From positions 35,881,792 to 35,945,791 of the forward strand of contig OZ023207.1 in NCBI GenBank assembly GCA_963995525.1: a stretch of 64,000 nucleotides of DNA. The letters run 5' to 3'. Below the pieces are notes generated by a model. That model was given only the letters and a program-made list of their open reading frames with translations, was not told the DNA's origin and did not search any database. Positions 33,781-44,205 of the stretch are shown piece after piece (position 1 is the first letter of the stretch; the number at the start of each line of letters is the position of its first letter). This DNA is from Escarpia spicata. Lineage: Eukaryota; Annelida; Polychaeta; Sabellida; Siboglinidae. The position numbers and the translations under genes are program-made.

Positions 33781-34720
33781 CCAGGCGCCGCGAGATGGGA
33801 GAACCCTAGGGCTCCTGTTCTGCCGCTTGGAAGATAACACTGGTTTTCACTGTACGACACTGATCGCTGTTTATTCTAGATCCGGGTAGAGACGACGATT
33901 GGCCCTCAAGCTAACAACGAGAGTACAATTTCAATAACATTAAACTTTTATCAGTTTGTGCTACGCATTGGAAATTTTGGTTATATTGACACAAGTGATA
34001 AACATAAAAGTTAAATTTATTTATGGATAGAAATCTCGATAACGACGCTGATTGGCTGATCGCCCAAACTATTTGCTGCTGGCGGCGTTCGCAAAATGAA
34101 TTTTCGAGTAGCACTATCCAGGCGCCGCGAGATGGGAGCACCGTAGGGGCGGCACTAGATGCGTGCAATCATACCGCTGGTTCTCGGCCAGACTCTGTTT
34201 CCCGGCGAAGGCACGCAGCCGGGCGAGAGTCGGTTAAGCGAGACGAAGCCTACACTTCATCTAAAACATTGCCCTTACGAATAAATCTTGAATCATGTTT
34301 GTTATAGTTTGACCTATTGACATATGAAGAAGTGCCATCTAGTGAATGTAATTATTTCACCAATAATAAATAAATATAATCAATACTAATAAAATGAATA
34401 AAATACTGCCCGTCTTTGTAGATGTGACGTCATACCGGAAGTCCCGTATCTTTCATGGCCGCGCCGAGTGTTTGACGCGACACCTCATACGCGAAATTTC
34501 CATATACCGTGTGGTTGGCCGCTCCCATTGTTTGTAATTACGGAAATTTTAATACCGGAAGTGCGTCGTCGGAAAAATGGTCGCTTCATTTACATATACG
34601 TTCTGCTAAGTGGTGCAGCGATTTGTCTGTGCCGCAACAGTTTGAAGGGCTGACGGGCATGTGTTTACGGTAGATACAGGCGACGAGCACGTTTTCGGCT
34701 ACATCTACTAAGATCCCAAT
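33781..34720. other. Spacer between opposed arrays, X1
   Basis: It begins with CCAGGCGCCGCGAGATGGGA (33,781-33,800), which is repeated at 34,118-34,137. It is more GC-rich than the arrays. Open frames exist on both strands (33,911-34,168 minus; 34,023-34,307 plus), but no product is recognisable. Confidence 0.6.
34425..34562. promoter_or_regulatory. Promoter-like motif cluster, X1 spacer
   Basis: A perfect CRE palindrome TGACGTCA (34,425-34,432), then CCGGAAGT at 34,435-34,442 and again at 34,555-34,562 (ETS-type cores), in CG-rich sequence that also contains GGCCGCGCC. In animals CREB/ATF and ETS proteins bind such sites at CpG promoters. No transcript start or reading frame is tied to it; a role as the element's own promoter is inference. 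Confidence 0.35.
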
Positions 34721-35990
34721 ACAAATAAAAAAAATTATGGCAATTACAACAATGAGAAACACGTAGAAATGCTAAAAGGTTACTACGCTCACGCACTGAA
34801 AAACTTAAGTGGTAAGACGTTATCACGCTAACACATAGACACTTTACTAAGCTCACGTATTGAGATACTAAAACTTTACATTTATTACGCTAATATGCAG
34901 AATTTGTAAAAGTTTACCACGCTCACGCGTTGACAAAATAAAAGGTCATGTAGTTACTAGGCTAACACGCAGTCATGCCAAAAGGTTACAACTCTCACGC
35001 GTTGTAAGACTAAAATGTTATGAAGTTACCACGTTAACATAAAGAAATCCTAAAACTTACGCGTCGAAAATCTGAAACAATAAGAGGTTATCACGTTGAT
35101 AAGAAGAAATGTTATATACAATAACTAGATGACACGTCTTGATATGTAAATAGGTTGAACTATGATATAAATAATGGATACTAGTTCAAGATATAAGCAT
35201 ATGGGCGAAGTTGTTCCGTTAAATATTGGGAATAGTTGGAGAAATTAATATATAGACTTCGCTAGATGGCCCTTCGTGATAGGACAATAGGTCAAACAAT
35301 GATATAAATGATGGACATTGGTTGACGATTTAAGTGTAAGGGCATTTTTATCACTGAAACATAATTGTCACTATGCGTAGTTGGTGAAATGATTACCTGC
35401 ACAGTCACTATATGGCAATACTTCAAATGTCAATAGGACAAATGATGGATACGACTTCAAGATTTATATGTACGGAAGAATGTTTAACTGAAAAAATGGC
35501 TGTCACCAGGGATGTATTAGATGAAATTAAATGTAGGCAATCGCTGGTGAAATGAGTACCTAGATATTCACTAGATGGCACTTCGTGATAGGCCAATAGG
35601 TCAAATTACAACACACATTATGGACATTGCTTCACGATGTATGCGTCAGGGCGTATTTTCACTTAAAAAAGGCTGTAGTTATGTGTGTTTTAGATTAAAT
35701 GCAGGCTACGATTGGTGGAATGAGTACCTAGACTCTCACTAGGGGGCGCTTCTTGATAGAGCAATAGGTAAAATTACGACAAAAACGATCGATACTGCTT
35801 CAAGATTAATGCATAATTGTGAAGTTTTCAAACGCTAACGCTGAAATGTGGGCTATGAATGGTGACATGAGTATTTATACAGTTATAGATGTCACTTCGT
35901 GATAGGCCAAATTACGACACAAATTATGAATCCTGCTTCAAGATTTATGCATGGATGCTAATTAATAAAAAGTACCTATACATTCATTAG
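34720..35990 (+). repeat. Degenerate tandem-repeat arrays, plus orientation, X1
   Basis: A dimeric minisatellite (34,740-35,100) alternating TTACCACGCTCACGCGTTGA-like and TTACTAGGCTAACACGCAGT-like half-units of about 35-40 bases, then 150-190 base units marked by CACTTCGTGATAGGCCAATA. Opposite orientation to 33,080-33,780. Confidence 0.8.
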
Positions 35991-36309
35991 GTGGATAAGT
36001 CAACCAATTGCATAAGTGGTCGGTAATACAGTAGTACAGTCGGAAGGTATGCCCCCCATGCACCCAGTGGATTTCTAAATGAAACTTACTTTTTTGCAAC
36101 CCTGAAGGTGTCTAGTAAACAGATTTGGATGTTCACATTTCGAAATAATGTCCGAAGGGGTCCGTTTGGCGGCCATCTTGGATTGTTTCACGCGCGACTG
36201 ATAAAATCAAGGATACCCATAACTTTCGAACCATTTATCGTATAAAGACAAATGAACCCATTTTTTCGTATAACTTTGGCATGAGGAAACAAACGCGAAC
36301 CGCCGAGAC

Positions 36310-38440
36310 CTGCAATCTTGACACACAACAGTGTCGCAAGACTGCTGCACATCAGCAGGCATTCAGATATGTGGTATAATTTATTGATGATCATATGATT
36401 GAGAAGATTGAGGTGGTGCAGCTCTCCTCCCTGCGGCTCCTCTACATCAAGGAACTGGAGCAAAATGGCAACCCAAAGTCTGACTATAGGAGCGAGAAAC
36501 TCAAGAACCGACTCGAGGTTCACAAATTCAGTGAGCAAATTGCTGTCACCAACGTGAATCCAGGTGTTAAGGGCTATGTCACATGCAATCTGGTCTACAA
36601 TGCCAGCATCACGGTTGCGGACATTGGTGGCCTACGTGTACAAATTAGGCTCCACGATCAAGTATGAGGATCTTGCTTTTTTCTCCGAGAGGTGATCCTA
36701 CGAGCCTTCAGCGTGTCCAAGTCCCTAACCTGGCCTCCCACAGCCAAAGTCCTCGAGATGAAGTCCAAGGATCTCCAAACACCAGACCTGATCTATTTCC
36801 TCAACATTGTCATGTCTGGAGGTTGAGGAGAAGTGTGAGAAGACGAGACGCTGTCTATTTGCCAGGACCTCTGCCGTGCGGTGACGAAGGGTGAGTGGAA
36901 GCTGCCGAGTTATCACTGGGGAAGGTAACGATGTGTTCCATCTCGAATGGGATAACATAAACAAAATCACCACCAATGTCCATGGCCCCAATGTCTTAAA
37001 TAGTGCAGGCGGCATCATGATTCAGGAATTGAAACCTGGTTTCGAAAGCATGCAGGAGCGGGGCTTACTGCTCAAAGACCGAGCTAAGAGTCGGCCACTC
37101 AAGGTGGATACCCTCGAAACCCTCCCTCCTCTACATATTTAAAAACGAGTAGGATCCAAATTCCCAGATGGAGCCGCGTTCACACCTGCTGCGAAGAACG
37201 ACAAGGTGTACAAAGCAAGTTTGACGGAGTGCCGTGTGTGGTTCTTGGTGCGAATGATGGGGAGCAGTGGGAAGCAGCCGGTCCCTGCGTTTGGTGGATT
37301 CATCTCCGCCACTGGAACGAAGCCTGCCAGGAAGTCGACCATTGATTACTTTACCCCGATCAATCGGCCATTCACCGAGTACTGTGTCATCCAGGAGCAA
37401 CTGAGACAGTCTACAGAAGCTACCTCCGAGGTCGGACAGAAGTACGTCCTTAACACGTTCGACCTTGGTGGGTGCATGGAGGCCTTTCCCCTCAGATGGA
37501 AATTTCCAGATAAGTACAAGTCGCATGTAGTCACCCCAGGGCAGTTCCACATTGTGATGAATTACATGGGTATGGTGACTGGGCACAAGTTCAGGGGCTC
37601 GGGCTACGCTGAGATTATCCGCGAGGCTGGCCTCGTCACGAGCGGCTGTCTGAACAGTGTCCTCTGTGGGAAGGCTTATGCTAAGGCGTTATTCTGACTG
37701 AAGACTGTCCGTGAGGCGATGGAGCTGCTACTGATGGAGAAGTTTGAACAGGAGGAACACGTCTATGTAAACAACCAAATGGCCCTCCTCAACCTGGTCA
37801 AGTCCTGCAGCCGAGAAAACCTCGACCTCGCTCTCCAGGACCTCTCAACTCTCATCATCGTCAACAATACGTGGAGTTTGAGGACAAGGTGCGTGCCCGT
37901 CACCTGGGCAAGACCCCTACTTTCTGGTTCGGCTTCATTGAACACAACCGCCTCATCCTCATCTATACTGTGAAGACCAACAACCTCAAGCTCTACCATA
38001 GTGCAATGGGGAGATGGCTAACATATGTTTCGCTTTTGATGGCCCGAACTACTCCAGGTATTTGGCCTGGCTGGAGGTGCTCCTTAACAACAACGACCTG
38101 TCTCTCCCTGCCGCGAAGGAGCTTCTTGAGAAGGGCGGCATCGCAGTGGCACGGTCATTCATTCCCGGTGCACACAGCGCAGTCGACAAAACCATGGAGG
38201 AGACATTCATGAAGTACGCCAAGTCGGCAGGAGGTCTAGTATGGCTGTTCTCAATGTTCGCTGCTTATCACCGTTGATGCTGCACCACATCCGCTCATGT
38301 CCAATATTTTGAGAAACTGCTCGAGATGTGTGGACTCATCAATGACCCCGAGTGTCCAAAGGCAGGGAAGCATCGCGAGCGCGAGGCTGCTGAGATCAAG
38401 TAGAGCGAGGAAGCTGTGCAGCCACACTCAGTGCTACCCA
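36310..38440 (+). pseudogene. Large uncharacterised protein, broken copy in X1
   Basis: Same protein as at 54,700-57,927. Colinear pieces: IEKIEVVQLSSLRLLYIKEL (ATG 36,395), an extra 38 bases near 36,610, a deletion near 36,890 that removes the RHLYSSNKLATIL region, ITGEGNDVFHLEWDNINKIT, KPGFESMQERG, a stop at 37,141, RVWFLVRMMGSSGKQPVPAF, STIDYFTPINRPFTEYCVIQ, YVLNTFDLGGCMEAFPLRWK, VTPGQFHIVMNYMGMVT, a stop at 37,696, a frameshift near 37,870, FAFDGPNYSRYLAWLEVLLN, AVDKTMEETFMKYAKSAGGL, stops, and MCGLINDPECPKAGKH. It then joins 3' flank directly at about 38,440, so the C-terminal third is lost. No product expected. The function of the family is unknown to me. Confidence 0.75.
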
Positions 38441-38769
38441 GAACGTCAATGTAACCTTCTCAAGCGATTCCTCATGCCACAGTTATACGAAAAAGTGGGT
38501 TCATTTGTCTTTGTACGATGAATGGTTCAACAGTTATGGGTATCCTTGATTTTACCAGTCGCGCTTGACAAAATCCAAGATGGCCGCCGAACGGACCCCT
38601 TCGGACATTATTTCAAAATGTGAACATCCAAATCTGTTTACTAGACACCTTCAGAGTTGCACAAAAGTAAGTTTCATTTAGGACACGCTACAGCGGAATC
38701 AGTGTCAAACAGGAAGTCAATAACTGCCCACTAGTGGGAGCCACAAACGAACACATTTAATTTTCAATT

Positions 38770-39340
38770 GCGTGGCTATATGAATTTACCAGAAATGCTA
38801 AAATGTAACCACGCTCTTCAGTAAAATAGTGGGGGAGATATTAGTACACCGTGTGTTTCTATGCCACTAGGGGAAATTGGTGGAAATTGAAGGTTATGCG
38901 CTTCTTCATAGGTGATCGGGTCAAATGATGGATACTGGTTCAAGATTTATGCAAAAGGGCGACGTTTTCACTGAAACATGGCTGTCGCCATGAATGCGGG
39001 CTATACTTGGTGAAACGAGTACCTAGACTCTCACTAAATGGTACTTTCTGATAGGTCAATAGGTACGACATAACTGGTTGATAGGCCTTTAGAATGTTTG
39101 CGTAAGAGCGACGTTTTCACTGAAACATTGCTGTCGCCGTGTTTGAGTGGAATCTGCTACAATGTTACTACACTCACACGTTGACATGCAAAAATATTAA
39201 GATGCTACCATGCTAACGCGCAGATAGTCTAAAATGTTACCTCGCACACGCGTTGAAAACCTAGTAAATTATGACGTTATCACATTAACACCCAGAAATG
39301 CAAATATGCTACCCCGTTCACGTGTTGAATAAACATAAAA
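38770..39340 (+). repeat. Right-hand tandem-repeat arrays, X1
   Basis: Minisatellite half-units (TGTTACTACACTCACACGTT, TGCTACCATGCTAACGCGCA) on both sides of one or two long units (TCACTGAAACATGGCTGTCG). Confidence 0.75.
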
Positions 39341-39850
39341 GTATTGGTACACCTTGTGTTTGTATGCCACTAGTAGTGCGATAGTTGATGACAGTAGAAC
39401 CGATGTCACCGCTAGGAGACGCTTCCATAAATGTGTTACCGTACCGTACAGGTAGTCGCCAGGCTAGCTTCCAGGGAAGAAGGATTGAAACATGACTACT
39501 TGCAATATCGGCGGCAAACGAAAACGACACATGTCACCGCCAGGGGCTCTCTATATTTCTGCAAAAATCCGTTGTTGTTACTGCTAGTGTCACAAGTATT
39601 ACTGCTAGTGTCACAAGTATTCACCAGGGGCGCTGCGCCAAATTTCGCGGGATAAACATGTGAATGTTGTTTTAGTTCCCAATTCTCCACAAGGAGGCCC
39701 ATCTAGTTCACCATTCCACAAGCAAGGGGCGCAATAGTTCACTCTATTCACCAAGGCGCGCTTCACCAGATATGACGTTCCTCCCTTCCTATGGGCTGAC
39801 TGGCTGAATCTGTGTCTCGCCATGCGCCTATATTACTAATACTAAGGATA

Positions 39851-40480
39851 ACATAAGTAATAAAGCGTTGAAGATGTGCTGCGATCAGTTAGCGGTGTAG
39901 ACTGTTTCAGCTTGTCTTTGATAAACATCTTATCCCCTCAGCATGGCAAATATCCTGTACAATACCGATTCGAAAGACATCAAGACCTAAGGAGAAAACA
40001 TGTTTTTGACTTGTCGCCGTCAACTCAAACATCATGCAATGCTACGAAAGATTCTTTCTAGAATATATCAAGAAATACACGGTCGCACACCAGGATCCGT
40101 TTCAGTTTGCCTACCTGCCACACGCAGGCACCGAGGATGCCGTATTAGTACTTCTCTATCGCTTACAGTAGCATCTCGATATACAGAACAACTAAGCCTG
40201 AGTGGTCTTTGACAATTTCCCAAGATAATTTTATTTTATTCAGCCACATCTTATGAGTCAGAAGCTGCGTCACATGAACAGCAGTCCTGAACGTGAAAAT
40301 AAGCAATATCACATCCACCGTCATCACAACAAACATTTATGCCCGCAGGTCTATGCATACTCGCTAATCCTCATTTCTCATATGATTGTAATGCAATCAA
40401 CGAAAACAGTGATGACTTTCTGGTGATGCATGCAGACGACAAATGCTTAGGATCACACCTTTGCCAAAAGACAATTTAAA
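39851..40480 (+). pseudogene. Older LINE, RT fragment (right of element in X1)
   Basis: Broken frames read DNVSNKALKMCCDQLAV-like residues (with differences), then MLRKILSRIYQEIH shadowed in another frame by CYERFFLEYIKK, HQDPFQFAYL and HAGTEDAVLVLLY. CYERI-L-YI, DP-QFAY--HRGTDDA and FSSAFNSIQ are RT motifs of Rex1/Maui-like LINEs. Together with the linker left of the element, this shows the element sits inside a LINE. Heavily decayed. Confidence 0.6.
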
Positions 40481-40879
40481 ACGTTATATACCGGTTTGTA
40501 ATATTCGATTCATGTCCAATATACGTATTAACGTAGGAATACGCCTTGGATATCATATTAGATAAAATTATATGTTGTACGTCAATCTGCATACAAACAA
40601 CTCCATTCTACGGAGATTGCTCTCTTAAATGTGCCCAATGAGTAACTGAACTTACCTCGCTTGATCTGACTGCTACTTTGACACATTTTATCATGCCATT
40701 CTCACAAATCGTTTTTCTTTCTGGTATGGTGTAAGGAATGCGTCACTACATTACAAAGTGTCCACCTACTATGCTATTCCAGAGCGAACAACGGCCAAGC
40801 AGGAATAAGCTTTCTCACGAACAGGAAATGGAAAAACAATATAATGAGGGTTAATAACATCAGCCCCAGAGTACCAGCC

Positions 40880-41345
40880 AGGCCAGAGGCAGACCAAAGC
40901 TGTCAAGCGTATGACAAATGTCTTTGTTTCTCGACTAGACCCAAGTGTTACTGAGGCCATACTGAAGCATCAGTTGGAGTCAACTCTGAACTTAAAAGCT
41001 ACTGTAGAGCTACGCAAGTAGACGAGTATGTATAGCTCCTTCCACATCATCTGTGAGTGTGCAGACCCCAAGGTGTTTATGGCCGCAGATCTGTGGCCTG
41101 AGGGGTCGTATGTCAGATGGTGGAAAACACAGAAACTACCAAAGAACTATGTAACCCATCCTGTTGATGGAAGCACCAGTGTCAAAAGACCAACTGACAA
41201 AGCCGCTATGCTGTCTGCTGCTGACAGAGTTGCACTACTGTCTGCTGCTAGGGAAATAATAAACACTCCACTCCCAAAATATTACAGCCCACCTACTGTT
41301 TTTGATAATGACGGAGCGGAGAGTGAAGTTACTGTACCAAATTAG
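40880..41345 (+). pseudogene. LINE ORF1 C-terminal domain (X1)
   Basis: The frame reads VKRMTNVFVSRLDPSVTEAI, LKHQLESTLNLKATVEL, a stop at 41,019, MYSSFHIICECADPKVFMAA, DLWPEGSYVRWWKTQ, and a C-terminal tail to 41,345. VFVSRLDP and SSF-I-C--D---VM-A-LWPEG-YVR are typical of the C-terminal domain of ORF1 proteins of CR1-like invertebrate LINEs, which bind the element's RNA. It lies 29 bases before the endonuclease start at 41,374, the usual ORF1-ORF2 order, so the two belong to one LINE. The N-terminal part of ORF1 is missing. Confidence 0.7.
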
Positions 41346-41373
41346 TTGTGTCTTAAATGAAACGCGTCCAGTA

Positions 41374-44205
41374 TGAATATGATAATGATTAGTTATAATT
41401 GCAGCGGGTTACCTAATCACCCAGATAAAATTTATCAGCGTCCGTGTGCTAATGAATTACTAAATAACAATGACGTGGATATGACATGTCTACAAGAGAC
41501 ATGGTATAGCAGACAAGATCTAGCCTGATTAAATACTTTACATAAGAAATTCCATGGAATAAGGGTAGCCACTGTGGATTATGCAGAAGGTTTACGACGG
41601 GCCCACATTCCAGGTGGTATAGCTATTATGTGGAAATGTTCCTTTGATAAAAATGTAACGCCACTTAACTTTAATGTTGACTGGATCACTGGTGTTCAGC
41701 TTCAGTTTGATAGCCAGGTTTATGTTATTATGTGTGTGTACCTGCCTTTTGAATCATGTGAAAATGAAGATATTTGTTTAGAGAATGTTGGTATAAACAA
41801 AGCTATTATTGATGACTTAGAGTATACATGCATATATATTGTGGGAGATTAGAACTCTGATATTAGTGACAATGGATCCTTATTTGGTAATTACTTAAAA
41901 AGCTTTTGTGTTGAAAACAACTTAACATTATCTAGCGAGTCATACCTCCTCAGTGGTACATTTACTCATTACAGTGAAGCATGGCACACTACGTCATGGC
42001 TAGACCATTGTATTTCCACAAGAGATGCAAATTATATCATAACAAGTTTGAAAGTATGGAACACCCTTAATATTGCAGATCATTTGCCCTTGTGTATTGA
42101 CGTGCCCATAAAGAGCATAACAGAGGTGGACAACTTGGCTAGTAGCATGCCACACAGACTTGCATGGGATAAGGTTACTCATGAAGGTAAAAATGAATAT
42201 TGTATATTAACTGATCTTAGTATGCAAAATGTAAATATATCATATGAAGCCATATCTTGCAAGGATGTGAACTGTAAAAATGAATCTCACAGAGAAGCAA
42301 TAAGCAAGTGCTATGGTGATATTATAGAGGCTATGTGCAGATAAAAGTGGTGCTTCTAGGCGACGCCCAGGTTGGAATGTATATACAGAAGAACTTCACA
42401 CTGAGGCAAGGCATAGCTTCCTCACATGGGTTGAAGCTGGAAAGCCTAAACATGGTCCAGAGTTTGACTATATGAAATTATCTAGAGCCAGATTTAAGTA
42501 TGGGTTAAGGTTCTTAAAACAATATAAAAACCAACTAATTAGTAACTCCTTGGCCACAAAACTTCAAGATGGTAGACCGGATAGATTTTGGAAAGAGGTT
42601 AATCGTATGAACAATTGTAAAGTACCTTTGCCAAACAGTATTGATGGGGTTACAGTTGCTGATAATATTACTGAACTTTGGCGGAGTCACTTTACTCAGT
42701 TATTTAACTGTGTATGTGATAATGACATAAATTCCTTACAGTATGATGTTACATATACTGAGGATATATGTGTTACAGTTGATGACATTGAATGTGCCAT
42801 TGGGCAGCTAGACGAAATATATCGTGTTGCAATTATGGTATTTATGCTGAACATCTAATGTATTGCAGCAGACGGGTATTACCACTATTGGCTATGTGTA
42901 TGTCTACCTTTCTTGGACATGGTTTCCTACCTGAATCTATGGTATCGGTGGTACTTGTACCAGTAATTAAGGATAAATGTGGTAAAATCAATTATCGTGA
43001 CAACTACAGATCGACTGCACTAGCCAGTACAATTTCAAAAATACTGGAGAAAGTCTTATTGGATCGAATGTCATCCTTCCTAATAACTAGTTGTAACCAG
43101 TTTGGCTTTAAGAGGAAGCTGGGAACTGATATGTGCATATATGTTTTAAGGGAGATTGTTGATAATTATAAATGTCTAAATGGGTCTATGTTCATGGGGT
43201 TCCTTGATGCCTCCAAGGCCTTCGATAGAATAAAATATTCTACGTTACTTAAGAAGTTAATTGACAGACAAATGCCTGGTTATATTGTTAGAATTATGAT
43301 ATATTGGTACACAAGGCAAACTATGTTTGTGCACTGGTCTGGAATTGTATCCGATAGATTTAATGTGACAAATGGTGTAAGACAAGGTGGAATAATACTT
43401 TCTCCATACGTGTTTAATGTTTATTTTGATGACTTAAGTAATGCATTAACAAACTGTCGAACTGGCTGCTGTATAAGTGACTTAAATATTAATCACCTGA
43501 TGTATGCAAATTACCTGGTGATATTCTCTCCTTCCAGTTTAGGCCTGAGGGAGTCACGAAATAAATTTAATCATAGGAAAAGCATGATACTGATAAGTAG
43601 AGGAAAGTATATGAAGGATTACGTGGTAATGTTTTATTCAGGAAATATGATATGTGCACTGATGATGTAAACATTAAGCGGTTCAATACCTTTTGCTCGT
43701 CAATGTACACATCTCAACTATGGTGGAATCACAATGCTTACAGTATACACCAATTACATGTTTGTTATAACAATGTGTTCAGAAGACTACTTCAATTACC
43801 GAGATATTGCAGCGCCTCGGGCATGTTTGCAGAAAGGCATGTTCTGGAATGTAAAGCAGTCATTCGAAATCTTGTTTATAAATATATGAATCGCTTAGGC
43901 AAATCAGAAAACTCTCTGGTAGTAGCCGTACAAGGTACGGATATCAGGTGGATCTCCAGGATTAGAAGGCGATGGGTTAAGTCCCTGTATGTACACAACG
44001 ACCTTCTGTAGGAATGTGCCAGTGGTACTGTGTAGATGTGTTTTCATATTTTCTTATTTTGTCTTATATATTGTTTTCTTGTATATGTATACCTAATGTA
44101 TTATATAACGTGCTTATATTATCATTTTAACAGTGGTAGGAGTATATGGACCGATATATGTATCATTAGATATATTTGTGAAATAAAGCATTGAATTGAA
44201 TTGAA
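41374..44205 (+). mobile_element. LINE ORF2 (endonuclease + RT), decayed
   Basis: Endonuclease ISYNCSGLPNHPDK, CLQETWYSRQDLA, PGGIAIMWK, VYVIMCVYLPFESC, YIVGD (D-N with a stop), SWLDHCISTRD, NIADHLPLCIDVPI (the DH-P box); linker FWKEVNRMNNCKVPLPNSID; RT in another frame VSVVLVPVIKDKCGKINYRD, NQFGFKRKLGTD, FMGFLDASKAFDRIKYSTLL, NGVRQGGIILSPYVFNVYFD, HLMYANYLVIFSPSS. The catalytic box YADD has become YANY. About 200 residues after SPSSLGL are deleted. The 3' end has a TTGAATTGAATTG tail at 44,191-44,204. Same family as the nested LINE at 6.4-7.9 kb. Confidence 0.85.
42792..43670 (+). pseudogene. RT core of the 41.4-44.2 kb LINE, catalytic box lost
   Basis: A 292-codon open frame with all RT blocks up to the YADD position. 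First catalytic Asp kept (FLDASKAFD at about residues 136-144), GVRQGG kept with one inserted Ile after it, YADD replaced by YANY. An internal deletion then shortens the thumb. Inactive by the missing Asp residues. Confidence 0.8.

Larger units (their letters stand above)
32568..39842 (+). mobile_element. Foldback-type element, X1 copy (7.3 kb, deleted)
   Basis: Ends GCAGTAATATAGGCGCA (left, one C inserted or changed near 32,581) and, inverted, ATGCGCCTATATTAC (right). Order: left end and minus-orientation repeat arrays (32,568-33,780), spacer (33,781-34,720), plus-orientation arrays (34,720-35,990), solo inverted-arm remnant (36,040-36,290), central pseudogene (36,310-38,440), arm remnant (38,450-38,680), plus arrays (38,770-39,340), right end (39,340-39,842). 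Compared with the X2 copy it lacks the inner inverted arms that hold the gene's 3' end. Confidence 0.75.
31912..41259 (+). repeat. Segmental duplication copy X1
   Basis: Matches 47,785-61,083 from CTTATGTACTGCCAACCA to GCTGCTAGGGAAATAA, apart from insertions and deletions listed separately. Identity by eye is high, with single-base differences every few tens of bases, so the copies are distinct loci or alleles of some age. It contains older LINE remnants and a foldback element of 7.3 kb. Confidence 0.93.

Noticed and set aside
33911..34307. Opposed frames in the spacer (MHASSAAPTVLPSRG minus; MDRNLDNDADWLIAQ plus), also at 51.7-52.0 kb
   Set aside because: Both strands are open in both copies because the sequence is GC-rich and short; amino-acid changes between copies show no bias that I can see towards protein conservation.
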